Below are positions 43,142 through 52,565 of a stretch of DNA of 64,000 nt, in pieces. Each line of letters begins with the position of its first letter. Positions within the stretch are counted from its first letter, which is position 1. The stretch covers positions 1-64,000 of the forward strand of contig CBDFLT010000001.1 of assembly GCA_965249225.1 (NCBI GenBank). The letters run 5' to 3'. The stretch comes from CBDFLT01 sp965249225 (GTDB taxonomy: Bacteria; Chloroflexota; Dehalococcoidia; Lucifugimonadales; G963668185). Made by a program: the position numbers and the translations under genes. The notes beneath the pieces are model-generated. The model had not been told where the DNA came from and did not search any database. It saw only the letters and a list, made by a program, of their open reading frames with translations.

Positions 43142-45592
43142 ATGAGATTCGCCGAAGTCGCCGTAGACGCTCCCGCGGGGTACAGCCGCACCTTCAGCTA
43201 CTCGGTCCCTCCAGCCCTCGGCGTGCGCCCCGGACACCAGGTGCGGGTCCCCTTCGGCTCTCGGACTCTCCAGGGCGTTGTGTTCTCGCTGCCGGACACG
43301 CCCCAGGTACCCGAAACCCGGGACATCATCGCAACGACGACCCCCGACCCGATACTGACGCCACACCAGCTTGAGCTGGCCCGGTGGGTTGCGGACTACT
43401 ACATGTCCACGCTGTTCGAGGCCGCCGCCCTCATGCTTCCTCCTGGGAGCCGCGTCAGGCCAAAAACGTACCTATCGCTGGGAGCAAATCGTATCGACGG
43501 CGAATCGTCCGATCTCAGCCCGGGTCAGATCGAGGTAGTCGAGTACATCCAAAGACGGGGCAAGGTGGATCAGGAGCGAATCTTTGAGGCCCTTGGCCGT
43601 CGCATCAGGAGGTCTTTGGACCAGCTGGTGGATGGTGGTTTCGTCCTGCGGTCCATGAGTCAGGGCCGTCCGTCCGTGGGTCATAAATATCGGCTGTATG
43701 TTGGTTTGACGCGGGATGCGGCCAGGCCGACGGACGATCAGCTTAGCCAGTTGGGGCGCCGCGCGCCACGTCAGGCGGCTTTGATTGCCCGATTACTGGA
43801 AGAGGACGAGTCTCTCTCCCTGGCCGAGGCCCGTAAGAGCTATGGAGAGAGCGCCGCCGATGCGCTTGTTTCAAAGGGATTGGCGGAGAAGTATGCGATG
43901 GCGGTGGAGCGCGATCCGCTGGCAGGCGCGGAGTTTCCCCGCGTACCTCTTGCGACGCTGACGCCCGCGCAGGCCCAGGCGGTCTCGGCGATCCGCAATG
44001 CTATCGAGCACACCTCGGCATCTCCCAGGACTTTCCTGCTCCAGGGGGTTACCGGGAGCGGCAAGACCGAGGTGTATCTGGACGCGGTCGAACACTGTGT
44101 TCGGGTGGGGAAGAGGGCGATCGTTCTGGTGCCAGAGATCGCCCTGACGCATCAGACCGTCGAGCGGTTTGCAGTCCGCTTTCCACGGCGGGTTGCGGTG
44201 CTCCACAGCGGACTGTCCCATGGAGAGCAGTTCGACCAGTGGTGGAAGATCAGGGGCGGAGAATACGACGTGGTGGTAGGCTCACGGGGTGCGGTTTTCG
44301 CACCTCAGTCCGACCTTGGGCTGGTGGTGCTGGATGAGGAGCACGAGTGGACCTATAAGCAGGTAGAGCCCAGTCCGCGCTATCACGCCAGGGACGCGGC
44401 CATTCGACTGGCCCGGTTAACGGGAGCCGTCACCGTGCTCGGCAGCGCCTCGCCCGACGTGACGTCTTACTATAAGGCCAAGCGTGGGGAGTACGGGTTG
44501 CTTGAGCTTCCCGACCGCTTCGTTGCAGAGGACGTTCCCTCATCGAGGCCACCCAGGACCCGAGGGCTGCCATCGGTGAAGGTGGTCGACATGCGTCAGG
44601 AGCTGCGAGAGGGCAACCGAAGTATCTTCAGCCGGGCCCTGACGTCGGCCATGTCCGATTCACTGGAGACCGGCGCCCAGGTGGTGCTCTTCCTGAACCG
44701 GAGAGGTTCCGCCTCCTATCTACAATGCCGAAGCTGTGGGCGAAGTCTGCGGTGCCACAGGTGCGATGTGGCCTTGACGTACCACAAAGGAGCCGATCGG
44801 TTGCTGTGCCACTACTGCGGGTACCGTAGGAGAAAGCCGAAAAGCTGTCCTAATTGTCAGAGCACCCGTCTGAGCTACTACGGGGTTGGGACCGAGACCG
44901 TGGTGGATGAGGTAAGGCAGAGCTTCCCCGAGGCTCGTGTACTTCGGTGGGATAGAGACGCCACTAAGCGTCCCGGCGACTATGAGCAGCTTCTGAACAG
45001 CTTTAGAGGAGGTGAGGCCCAGGTACTGGTTGGAACGCAGATGATAGCCAAAGGCCTGCACTTCCCCTCGGTGGCATTGGTCGGCGTCGTTTCCGCTGAC
45101 GTTGGACTGAATGTGCCCGACTACCGCGCGGGCGAGAGGACTTTCCAACTGCTCTGCCAGGTTGCGGGCAGGGCGGGCCGTGGTGACTTCGAGGGCAGAG
45201 TGGTCGTCCAGACGTACCAGCCTGATAACTACGCGGTGCGTGCGGGGGCTGTCCAGTATTACTTGCCGTTCTACCGGCATGAGATGGAGCTTCGCAGGGA
45301 GCAGGGTAACCCTCCCTATAGCAAGCTTGTCCGGCTGATGTACGCCCACACCAACCGGGCGTTCTGCCAGCGTCAGGCGCTTGACCTATCCAATCTGTTA
45401 AGACAGGAGCGTGATGCCTGGGGGTATACCGATGCCGAGGTGCTAGGTCCCACACCCGGCTATCCACCTCGAGTGCGAGGTCGCTACCGCTGGCAGCTGG
45501 TTCTGCGGGCGCCGGAGCCCCGCATTCTGCTGGACAAGGTGACCGTGCCACAGGGCTGGGTGGTGGACATCGATCCCATCGGCTTTGCGTAA
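43142..45592 (+). CDS. priA: Primosomal protein N' (replication restart helicase PriA)
   Basis: 816 residues. An N-terminal DNA-binding domain (FAEVAVDAPAGYSRTFSYSV) is followed by Walker A GVTGSGKTEVYL, the Walker B box LDEEHEW and helicase motifs GSASPDVTSYY and GTQMIAKGLHFP. Between them lies a zinc-binding insert with CRSCGRSLRCHRC and CHYCGYRRRKPKSCPNC. It reloads the replisome at stalled forks. Confidence 0.95.
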   Translation: MRFAEVAVDAPAGYSRTFSYSVPPALGVRPGHQVRVPFGSRTLQGVVFSLPDTPQVPETRDIIATTTPDPILTPHQLELARWVADYYMSTLFEAAALMLPPGSRVRPKTYLSLGANRIDGESSDLSPGQIEVVEYIQRRGKVDQERIFEALGRRIRRSLDQLVDGGFVLRSMSQGRPSVGHKYRLYVGLTRDAARPTDDQLSQLGRRAPRQAALIARLLEEDESLSLAEARKSYGESAADALVSKGLAEKYAMAVERDPLAGAEFPRVPLATLTPAQAQAVSAIRNAIEHTSASPRTFLLQGVTGSGKTEVYLDAVEHCVRVGKRAIVLVPEIALTHQTVERFAVRFPRRVAVLHSGLSHGEQFDQWWKIRGGEYDVVVGSRGAVFAPQSDLGLVVLDEEHEWTYKQVEPSPRYHARDAAIRLARLTGAVTVLGSASPDVTSYYKAKRGEYGLLELPDRFVAEDVPSSRPPRTRGLPSVKVVDMRQELREGNRSIFSRALTSAMSDSLETGAQVVLFLNRRGSASYLQCRSCGRSLRCHRCDVALTYHKGADRLLCHYCGYRRRKPKSCPNCQSTRLSYYGVGTETVVDEVRQSFPEARVLRWDRDATKRPGDYEQLLNSFRGGEAQVLVGTQMIAKGLHFPSVALVGVVSADVGLNVPDYRAGERTFQLLCQVAGRAGRGDFEGRVVVQTYQPDNYAVRAGAVQYYLPFYRHEMELRREQGNPPYSKLVRLMYAHTNRAFCQRQALDLSNLLRQERDAWGYTDAEVLGPTPGYPPRVRGRYRWQLVLRAPEPRILLDKVTVPQGWVVDIDPIGFA

Positions 45593-45659
45593 GTTTACGC
45601 TGACGATTCGATAGGGCGGAAGCGTGGGATTTACGGCTCTCGGAGCGCGGTAGTGGTCG

Positions 45660-45668
45660 TGGTACAAT
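45660..45668 (+). promoter_or_regulatory. Extended -10 upstream of SDR paralogue A
   Basis: TGGTACAAT, about 45 bp before the ATG. Same kind of element as at 6313 and 59523. No clear -35. Confidence 0.4.
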
Positions 45669-45714
45669 TCGCTTCACCCTAGCTTGATCCACGAGGGCAT
45701 CAGGAGGTTTCCGA

Positions 45715-46515
45715 ATGGATGTTACGGACCGAATCGCCGTGGTTACTGGAGGAGGGCGTGGCATTGGGCGCGGAATCGTTCTGGCGCTGGCGAAGCACGG
45801 CGCTGACATCGTAGTCGCCGACCTGATAGTCGATAACGCCAAGAACGTTGCCGCCGAGGTGGAGAGTATGGGGCGTAGGTCCTTCGCCGGTGTCTTGGAC
45901 GTTGTCGACCAGGCCTCGGTGGACAACATGGTCCAAGAGGCTATAGACCGATTCGGTAGAATCGACATCCTAGTGAATAACGCGGGGGTCATCGCGGCCC
46001 CGGGATGGGAGGACCGGGACTGGCCCAATGAAGAGGACTGGGACTTGCTCTACGCCGTCAACGTTAAAGGTGTGGCCAGAGTAACCGGCGCCGTGTCCCC
46101 TCACATGAAGGAGAGACGGTACGGTAAGGTGATAAATCTCTCGTCAACTTCGGGGCGGCGTGGGGAGCCTGGTTTTCATCCCTACTGTGCGTCCAAGGCC
46201 GCGGTGATCAGCCTGACCCAGGCGGCGGCCATGGAGCTGGCCCCTTTCAACGTCAACGTCAACGCCATCTGCCCGGGGCTGCTCTGGACGCCCATGTTCG
46301 AGAGAATAGTCGACCGAAAGAGAAAGTGGAACGAAAACACGGAGGGGCTGTCTCCCCGCGACCTCTTCGATATGCAAGTCAAAAGGGAGACTCCCCTGGG
46401 GCGTGAGCAGACGCCCGAAGACATCGCATACCTGGCGACGTTTCTCGCTTCCGACTACGCCAAAAACATCACGGGCCAGTCCATCAACGTGGACGGCGGC
46501 GGGTTCATGTCCTGA
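45715..46515 (+). CDS. Short-chain dehydrogenase/reductase, paralogue A
   Basis: 266 residues. Cofactor loop TGGGRGIGRGIVLAL, acidic residue VVADLI suggesting NAD(H), NNAGV, Ser in NLSSTSGRR, active-site YCASK and C-terminal ITGQSINVDGGGFMS. A 3-oxoacyl-reductase-like SDR; substrate unknown. It shares leader and sequence with the fragment at 32946 and with the SDR at 60484. It lies just upstream of DUF1800 paralogue 4, with a 78-bp gap. Confidence 0.88.
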   Translation: MDVTDRIAVVTGGGRGIGRGIVLALAKHGADIVVADLIVDNAKNVAAEVESMGRRSFAGVLDVVDQASVDNMVQEAIDRFGRIDILVNNAGVIAAPGWEDRDWPNEEDWDLLYAVNVKGVARVTGAVSPHMKERRYGKVINLSSTSGRRGEPGFHPYCASKAAVISLTQAAAMELAPFNVNVNAICPGLLWTPMFERIVDRKRKWNENTEGLSPRDLFDMQVKRETPLGREQTPEDIAYLATFLASDYAKNITGQSINVDGGGFMS

Positions 46516-46593
46516 TCGCGCATCGGCGGACATCCAAAGTCCGGGTTGGTATACTCACGGCAGTTCGATTTCGCTTCATGTGTTAGTGCAAAT

Positions 46594-48036
46594 ATGAGTG
46601 ATAATGACATCGCGCTGATGGCGCATCTGCTGCGACGGGCCGGGTTCGGGGCGACGCGGGACGAGCTTGAGGGGTACATGGCCAAGGGGTACGAGGCGAC
46701 GGCCGAGGAGCTGCTGCACCCGACTGACCCTCAGAACATGCCCGATGACATTATTCGCCGATACCACGAGGACTTCCATACGTTCAACTATGAAACCAAC
46801 AGCGTAGGCGCCTACTGGCTGTATCGGATGGTCACCACCAGGTGTCCGCTGGAGGAGAAGATCGCCCTCTTCTGGCATGGAGTGTTCGCGACGTCTAAGG
46901 GCAAGACGTTTGACGCCCATTCCATCCTCAATCAGGTCGAGATGTTTCGACGATACGGTCTTGGGAGGTTTGACGACCTGCTGGTGGAGCTGTCCAAAGA
47001 CCCGGCCATGATCATCTGGCTCGATAACAACGAGAACCACGGCGACGCCATCAACGAGAACTACGGCCGGGAGTTGCTGGAGCTGTTCTCCATGGGTGTG
47101 GGCAACTACACCGAGCAGGACATCAAGGAGTGTGCCAGGGCGTTCACGGGGTGGACGCTGGGCAACGCTGAATTTATGGGACTGCGCGTTCGGATAGCTT
47201 CGTTCTGGCCCTATGGACACCTCGCACAGCACTTCAGCTATCGGGACCACGACCACGATGACGGGGAGAAGACGTTCCTGGGCGAGACGGGCCGGTTCAA
47301 CGGGGAGGACATCGTAGACATCATATGCCGTCAGCCCGCCACGGCACGGTTCATCGCCAGGCACCTGTACGACTTCTTCGTGGCTGACGAGGTGCCGGTG
47401 CCCCAGTGGTCCCACACTCCCCCGAGAGACCCCGACGCCATTGAGGCCTTGACTGAGGCCTATTTCGAGAGCGACCACGACATGCGCTCGGTGCTGAGGG
47501 CGCTGTTCAACTCCGACTTCTTCAAGTCTGAAGAGGCGCGGTTCGCTCGCGTCAAGGGCCCTGCGGAGCTTGTGGCCGGGACATTGCGGCTCAGTGGAGG
47601 AGTCACCCGGCCCAGCCTCGACATAATCAGGGTCGCGAACGTCACAGGTTACATGGGCCAAGGTCTCTTGTACCCGCCGTCGGTAGAGGGATGGCACGAG
47701 GGTACCGAGTGGATTAACAGCGGGTCATTGGTGGAGCGGGTCAACTTCGCCACTAACGAGCTGACGGATCTGGAAAAGCCTGGAGTTAGGGCGATGGTGG
47801 AGAGGCTCGCCTCTCAGAACGGTGGTGTCTTCTCGCCGGCGGAGCTGGTCGATTTCTGTCTCGATCTGATGGGGCCCTTAGACGTGTCCGATGAGACTCG
47901 GTCCACATTGGTGAAGCAGGTGTCAAGACAAGGGGACCTGTCCCTGAAAGGGCATGTGCCTGGCGACCAGGCCGAGAAGCGCGTCGGGGAGCTGCTGGGC
48001 ATGATCGCCTCTATGAAGGAATACCAGCTGGCCTAG
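46594..48036 (+). CDS. DUF1800 family protein, paralogue 4
   Basis: 480 residues from ATG 46594, chosen for the conserved MSDNDIALMAHLLRRAGFG. The usual landmarks are present (GRELLELFSMGVGNYTEQD, CARAFTGWTLG, PSVEGWHEGTEWI). It is about 29 kb from the other three but most like paralogue 3 at the N-terminus (DELEGYMAKGYEAT), and its downstream spacer and NHL gene copy the arrangement at 9.3-11.9 kb. Extended -10 TGGTATACT at 46547-46555. Confidence 0.85.
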   Translation: MSDNDIALMAHLLRRAGFGATRDELEGYMAKGYEATAEELLHPTDPQNMPDDIIRRYHEDFHTFNYETNSVGAYWLYRMVTTRCPLEEKIALFWHGVFATSKGKTFDAHSILNQVEMFRRYGLGRFDDLLVELSKDPAMIIWLDNNENHGDAINENYGRELLELFSMGVGNYTEQDIKECARAFTGWTLGNAEFMGLRVRIASFWPYGHLAQHFSYRDHDHDDGEKTFLGETGRFNGEDIVDIICRQPATARFIARHLYDFFVADEVPVPQWSHTPPRDPDAIEALTEAYFESDHDMRSVLRALFNSDFFKSEEARFARVKGPAELVAGTLRLSGGVTRPSLDIIRVANVTGYMGQGLLYPPSVEGWHEGTEWINSGSLVERVNFATNELTDLEKPGVRAMVERLASQNGGVFSPAELVDFCLDLMGPLDVSDETRSTLVKQVSRQGDLSLKGHVPGDQAEKRVGELLGMIASMKEYQLA

Positions 48037-48079
48037 ATACGCCTTCAGTATCCCCGCTAAGGTGGGGCAGGGCAACGTT

Positions 48080-48130
48080 AGACGCCGTCCGGGGAGGGTT
48101 GGATGGGAATAGCTATGCTGGGGTGGGGCG
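48080..48130 (+). repeat. DUF1800-NHL spacer element, copy related to 61378-61430
   Basis: GACGCCGTC, GGATGGGAATA and GGGGTGGGG occur in the same order and spacing as in 61378-61430, which lacks the flanking genes. Confidence 0.6.
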
Positions 48131-48184
48131 TATACAAGTAGGCGAAGTGGCTTTTAATTATTTCCACGTGCCGTAGGGGTGGAG

Positions 48185-49207
48185 TTGAGCGTGCGGAGCG
48201 CCACCAAGACATTCACGCTGAAATATCTCAAGACCATCGGTATAGTTAACGACTCAGAGGGGGGTGGTCGAGGCTTCTACTGTCCCGTGGGCTTGGTGGT
48301 GGGCGAGGATGGGCGTATCTATGTTTTGAATCGAGGTGCGCCTTTCTTTTCTCGCGTCGAAGTGTGCACCCTGGAGGAGGACCATCTAGCCGATTTTGGC
48401 ACCCACGGCGATGGCGAGGGGCAGTTCAGGCAACCGACCGCCATTGCCCTGGACAGCCGGGGGTGTGCTTACGTCGCCGATCAGTATAATCACCGAATAA
48501 GCGTGTTCGATCGGTCGGGGCGATACTTGAGCAAGTGGGGCCGGTTCGGGGCAGGCGACGGCCAGCTCGACGGTCCCTGCGGTCTCGCCTTCGACGCCGA
48601 AGACAACGTGTATGTCGTGGACCAGAACAACAACAGGGTCCAGAAGTTCACGTGTGAGGGCGAATATCTGCTTCAGTGGGGAGAGCCGGGCGACGGTGAG
48701 GGCCAGTTCAACCTTCCCTGGGGGATCACGTTAGACTCGCGGGGCGACGTGTACGTGGCCGACTGGCGCAACGACCGCATCCAGAAGTTCACGTCCGAGG
48801 GCCGGTTCCTGGCCGAGTACGGCGAGCCCGGCGATGATGACGGCCATTTCCACCGGCCATCTTCGGTAGCCGTTGATACAGATGGGTACATCTACGTGGC
48901 CGACTGGGGGAACGAGCGAGTACAGGTGTTGGGGCCGGACGGCGGCTTTCTCTTGAAGCTCAGGGGCCAGGCTACCCTTTCCAAGTGGGCGGAGGAGTAT
49001 TTGGACTCTATCCCACACGAGAAGCGGGAGCGAGACAAGGCCAACCTGATGCCGGTGTTACCTCCTCATCTGAACACACCGCACCTGGTCTCGGCCCAGA
49101 CGGAGCCGTACTTCTGGGGACCGGTGTCAGTGAGCCTGGATGGTGAAGGGCGGCTCTACGTGGCGGAGACCCCCCGCCATCGCGTGCAGGTGTATCAAAG
49201 AGAGTAG
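48185..49207 (+). CDS. NHL-repeat beta-propeller protein, paralogue 4
   Basis: 340 residues from TTG 48185, matching the GAGTTG start of the other three; GTG 48179 is an alternative two codons earlier. Repeats are YVADQYNHRISVFD, YVVDQNNNRVQKF, YVADWRNDRIQKF and YVADWGNERVQVLG. The sequence before the start (CTTTTAA...CCACGTGCC) matches that of paralogue 1. Directly downstream of DUF1800 paralogue 4; convergent with the selenoprotein gene. Confidence 0.8.
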   Translation: MSVRSATKTFTLKYLKTIGIVNDSEGGGRGFYCPVGLVVGEDGRIYVLNRGAPFFSRVEVCTLEEDHLADFGTHGDGEGQFRQPTAIALDSRGCAYVADQYNHRISVFDRSGRYLSKWGRFGAGDGQLDGPCGLAFDAEDNVYVVDQNNNRVQKFTCEGEYLLQWGEPGDGEGQFNLPWGITLDSRGDVYVADWRNDRIQKFTSEGRFLAEYGEPGDDDGHFHRPSSVAVDTDGYIYVADWGNERVQVLGPDGGFLLKLRGQATLSKWAEEYLDSIPHEKRERDKANLMPVLPPHLNTPHLVSAQTEPYFWGPVSVSLDGEGRLYVAETPRHRVQVYQRE

Positions 49208-49257
49208 CGTCCAGATTGAACCCGCCCGTGACGTGACCACGGGCCACCGATACGACG

Positions 49258-49800
49258 TTACTCCTTCGCCATCAGGATTTCCAAGACCATCGGCGCGGCC
49301 ACCATCGCCCGCTCTCTGATGGCCTCTGCGGCCAGGCCCGTTAGCGGATGCGGCACCACGGCGAAGGGGTATTCGGCGATGCCACCTATCCTCGACATCG
49401 CCCTCCCGCTGGACGTAAATGGCTCGGTGCAAACAACCGCCGTGGGGATGCCCATCTTTTCCAGTTCGATTCCGTCGTGCACACTGCACGAAGAGCAGGA
49501 CCCTCAATCGCCGATGGCGGTGATGACCAGATCGCACTGCTCCGCAAGATCTTCCAGAATTGCCTTGGGGCACGGACGTGACAGGTCTCCTTTATTACGT
49601 TTCACCACTCCCTTGAACTCGAACCGGTCCGCCAGGATCGCCTGGACCTCACCAAGAAAGCCTGCCGCATGGGGCTTGCCATTGGAGAGCAGCCCTACCA
49701 CCGTGCCGTCAAGCGTCTCGGGTCGAGGAGCGATGACGGCGTGGGCCGGAATGGGCTCCACCGTCGGGTCCAGTACCTTGAGCTTCGAATTCGTCTCCAC
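49258..49800 (-). CDS. UGSC-family selenoprotein (in-frame TGA read as selenocysteine)
   Basis: 180 residues including one selenocysteine. The frame from GTG 49800 (Shine-Dalgarno GGGAGGTGA) runs through LDPTVEP, VGLLSNGKPHA and VITAIGD to a TGA at 49504-49506. It continues in frame as GSCSSCSVHDGIELEKMGIP, VVCTEPF and VVPHPLTGL. The segment D-U-G-S-C is the signature of the UGSC selenoprotein family known from marine metagenomes. A hairpin in SECIS position follows the TGA. Probably a redox or thiol-active protein; no activity is established. ATG 49815 is an alternative start. The partner gene ends 45 bp upstream. Confidence 0.85.
49475..49491 (-). promoter_or_regulatory. SECIS-like hairpin
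   Basis: On the minus strand UCGUGC-AGUGU-GCACGA forms a 6-bp stem and 5-nt loop starting 12 nt after the TGA, with the loop about 18 nt away. Position, small loop and G near its 5' end fit the bacterial SECIS consensus. Confidence 0.7.
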
Positions 49801-49845
49801 CTGGTCACCTCCCATATGTCCGTTAAGTTAGAGGTGTCGTCCCTT

Positions 49846-50892
49846 TCAGACCTTGACAGCGGTGTGGATTTCCCGGGTAACCGACCGGGAACCAGAGCCT
49901 CCTCCCCAAATGGGTATTATGGACGGGAAATCTCCGGCCGGACCTCCGGCGACGATAACCGTAATGCTCTCTGGGGACTCGGCGGCACCCACCATGGAGT
50001 GAGTCTGGCCCGCGTTGCTCTCGCTGGATACCCGGCCCGCGCTCACCCATTCTGAGAGTTTCCGCCGGGCCGCCTGGAACAGCCGCTCCTTGAACTCCAT
50101 CTTCGACCAACCTCTCGACCGTATGCGGTCCAGGGTTTCAGGGCACAGCACCACCACGATCTCGGACTGCCCGTGTCCGGCGGCTAGCATCACGTCGCCC
50201 AGGCCGGCGAGGATCGACTCGGGCGAGCGGACGCTGAGGTCGCTTACTTGAATGGGGGAAAGGCTGGCGAACACGGTAACGGCGCTCTGATGAGGCGAAA
50301 GTCCCCGCTCCACGTGCAGCGGCTCCCAGGGGCTGGCGTCCTCGGCCTCGGCGATGCAGAACGAGTACTTGCCCGGGTGGCCCAGCGCGGCCTTGTCCAG
50401 GCTGCCCGGCACTGCGCCGCTGGCGTTGGTTACAATCAGGCCGATGGCGCGGCCTATGGTGGCGTTGGCGCGGTTCCCCGGGCCGAAGGCGCTGACGCCT
50501 GAGTTCATTCCCAGCTCCTTGGCGATCGGCCCGTTGACCACCAGAAGCGGCGCCGCGCCCATTGTGCTGATCGTGATGGCGTGAAGGTTGAACCGGGGTT
50601 CGCCCATCGCCTCCAGGGCCGCTAGGACGGTGGGAAAGTACTCGGGGCGACACCCCGCCATGACCGCGTTGATGGCGGCCTTCTCGGCGGTGATCACACG
50701 TCCCCTCGTTGGCACGGTTGCGACGATCTCAGATGGGGCTACGCCGGCACTGCCCAGGAACTCGCGGACCCGCTCCTCCGTGGGTGGGACCACTGGGAGC
50801 CCCCCGCTCCAGCCCTGGTCGAGGAAGAACTCTATGGCCTCGAGGGTATCGTCGAACTCGAGCTGGTTAGAGGTCAGGGGCTGCGCTGTCAT
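49846..50892 (-). CDS. Conserved protein encoded with the UGSC selenoprotein
   Basis: 348 residues, soluble, with no named domain that I recognise. Notable conserved-looking stretches are GWSGGLPVVPPTEERVREFL, AGCRPEYFPTVLAALEAMGE and ISTMGAAPLLVVNGPIAKEL. AFGPGNRANATIGRAIGL and PGKYSFCIAEAEDASPWEPL are others. It is upstream of the selenoprotein gene on the same strand, 45 bp apart, so the two are co-transcribed and may act together. Whether Cys in GCRPEYF or FCIAE is redox-active is unknown. Confidence 0.7.
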   Translation of the reverse strand: MTAQPLTSNQLEFDDTLEAIEFFLDQGWSGGLPVVPPTEERVREFLGSAGVAPSEIVATVPTRGRVITAEKAAINAVMAGCRPEYFPTVLAALEAMGEPRFNLHAITISTMGAAPLLVVNGPIAKELGMNSGVSAFGPGNRANATIGRAIGLIVTNASGAVPGSLDKAALGHPGKYSFCIAEAEDASPWEPLHVERGLSPHQSAVTVFASLSPIQVSDLSVRSPESILAGLGDVMLAAGHGQSEIVVVLCPETLDRIRSRGWSKMEFKERLFQAARRKLSEWVSAGRVSSESNAGQTHSMVGAAESPESITVIVAGGPAGDFPSIIPIWGGGSGSRSVTREIHTAVKV

Positions 50893-51058
50893 CTGCCTTC
50901 GCTCAATAGGGGATGGCTATATGCTACCATGCGACCGCCGATGGCACGACTGTGTTGGGGCCTCAGCCGGGTGTCAAGGACGAGTCTAGGGCTAGCTTCT
51001 CAGGACGTTGTGATAGCATATAGGCGCTTTGTAGCGGCGTCCAGTAAGCGGTGGTGAC

Positions 51059-52057
51059 ATGGCGAAAAAATCTGCCGACAAAAGTCGAAGTCGCGCCGGT
51101 GAGCACGAGCTTGAGCGACTGAAGGAAGAGCTGGCGCGTATAAATCAGGAGTGGGAGAAGGAGGTCAAGCAGCGAGGATTTATGGAAGAGGCGCTGCAGA
51201 CCAGTCTTCGTCGGCTGGAGCTTGCCTATGAGCAGGTCACCGACAACTCCCAGGAGCTTCGCAACGAGATAATGCAGCGCAAGCGCGCGGAGGAAGCCCT
51301 CGCCCGTTCGGAGGAGCTACGCCGTCTGCAGGCCGCTCAATCCGCCAGGGAAGAGGAGCGGAAAAGGCTGGCCGAGGAGCTTCACGATGAGACCATGGCG
51401 GAGCTCGTCAGCACCGCCTTGGAGATGGGAATGTTGGCGCGCCAGGCTAAGATAACGCCGGAGGGACTGGACCAGGAGCTCGATGGACTCAGAAAGCGGT
51501 TGCGTTCCACGGAGCAGGGGCTGAGACAAATCGTGCAGGGAATCTATCCCTCGGTACTCACCAACCTTGGCCTCGTACCCGCTCTCCGAAACTTCTTTGA
51601 GCACGTCTCGTCCCGATCTAATCCAAGTACAGTCTCCTTGGCCTTGGGGCTCAGAGCAACAGGCTTCGGCGAGGAGCGACTGCCTGAGGGAGTAGAGATC
51701 GTTCTGTACAGGGTCGTTCAGCAGGGTGTGACCAACACCGTCCAACACGCCAAAGCCAGCAGGGTCCAGGTGGAACTGGACTGGCGCGAGTCTGAGCTTT
51801 CGATGTCGATTTCCGACGATGGGGTCGGCTTTGACGTGGACCATCCCGGGGAGACGCCGCATACAGGCCACTTCGGGCTGGTCACCCTCAAGGACCGTAT
51901 TGAGGGGCTAGGCGGCAGTTTTGCGTTAGAGTCCACTCCATCGGTCGGGACGACTATCAAAGCCACTGTCCCTACTAAGAGTCAGGCCTCTGAGTCCGAG
52001 GAGGAGCATACGGCAAGGTTCGTGCTGGCCGCCGCCAATCCAGATAGCGACGCCTGA
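51059..52057 (+). CDS. Soluble sensor histidine kinase (HisKA_3, NarX/DesK class)
   Basis: 332 residues. The N-terminal ~100 residues are highly charged and form a coiled coil. HisKA_3 box EELHDETMAELVSTALEM carries the phospho-His. The HATPase has VVQQGVTNTVQHAKAS (N-box) and ISDDGVGFDVD, then FGLVTLKDRIEGLGGSF. No membrane segment or known sensor domain. This class usually pairs with LuxR-type regulators; a frameshifted one lies at 57.2 kb. FHA gene follows. Confidence 0.87.
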   Translation: MAKKSADKSRSRAGEHELERLKEELARINQEWEKEVKQRGFMEEALQTSLRRLELAYEQVTDNSQELRNEIMQRKRAEEALARSEELRRLQAAQSAREEERKRLAEELHDETMAELVSTALEMGMLARQAKITPEGLDQELDGLRKRLRSTEQGLRQIVQGIYPSVLTNLGLVPALRNFFEHVSSRSNPSTVSLALGLRATGFGEERLPEGVEIVLYRVVQQGVTNTVQHAKASRVQVELDWRESELSMSISDDGVGFDVDHPGETPHTGHFGLVTLKDRIEGLGGSFALESTPSVGTTIKATVPTKSQASESEEEHTARFVLAAANPDSDA

Positions 52058-52203
52058 CGCCGCCTCTCCATGCGGCGTTGTCGAGCACGATGCCACCGGA
52101 CGGTGGCGCCGGTTGCCTCATGGTGTTGGATATCGCCGAGAGAGCGAAAAGCTAGCACTGGGCTTGCCCGGATATCGGGCGTTTCGATGGAGTCAAGAGA
52201 GCT

Positions 52204-52563
52204 ATGACCACCATTCCAGCTGCGGTGTTGATGGTCCGTGGAGGTCCTGAGGACGGACGAATGATCTTCCTCTCGAGTGCGAACCTGAGGATCGGCCGTG
52301 CGGCTGAGAATGACGTTGTGGTTACCGAGGATGGGGTCTCGCGAGAGCACGCGGTAATTAATTGGGACGATGCGGGCTACTCGATCGTGGACCTGGGGAG
52401 CCGAAACGGGACTTTTGTAAACGGAGCCAGGCTGGATGAGGAACGGCACGTGTTGGAGAACAAGGACCGTATCCAGTTGGGCGGGGTGTATACCGATGTC
52501 CACTGGGTCTTTATGCGGTCTCCGGATACGGTCGATATGCCGCGCGGTCCAGCGGAGGAGTGA
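52204..52563 (+). CDS. FHA-domain protein
   Basis: 119 residues that are almost entirely one FHA domain. LRIGRAAENDVVV, DGVSREHAVINW and LGSRNGTFVNG contain the phosphothreonine-binding Arg, Ser-His and Asn. It binds phosphorylated threonine in partner proteins, so a Ser/Thr kinase should be elsewhere in the genome. The stop is 2 bp before the pepA ATG. Confidence 0.9.
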   Translation: MTTIPAAVLMVRGGPEDGRMIFLSSANLRIGRAAENDVVVTEDGVSREHAVINWDDAGYSIVDLGSRNGTFVNGARLDEERHVLENKDRIQLGGVYTDVHWVFMRSPDTVDMPRGPAEE

Positions 52564-52565
52564 GA

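Noticed and set aside
43142..45592. Long antisense frames over priA, the DUF1800 genes, nrdJ and others
   Set aside because: They mirror GC-rich coding sequence in other frames; none has recognisable domains or a ribosome-binding site.
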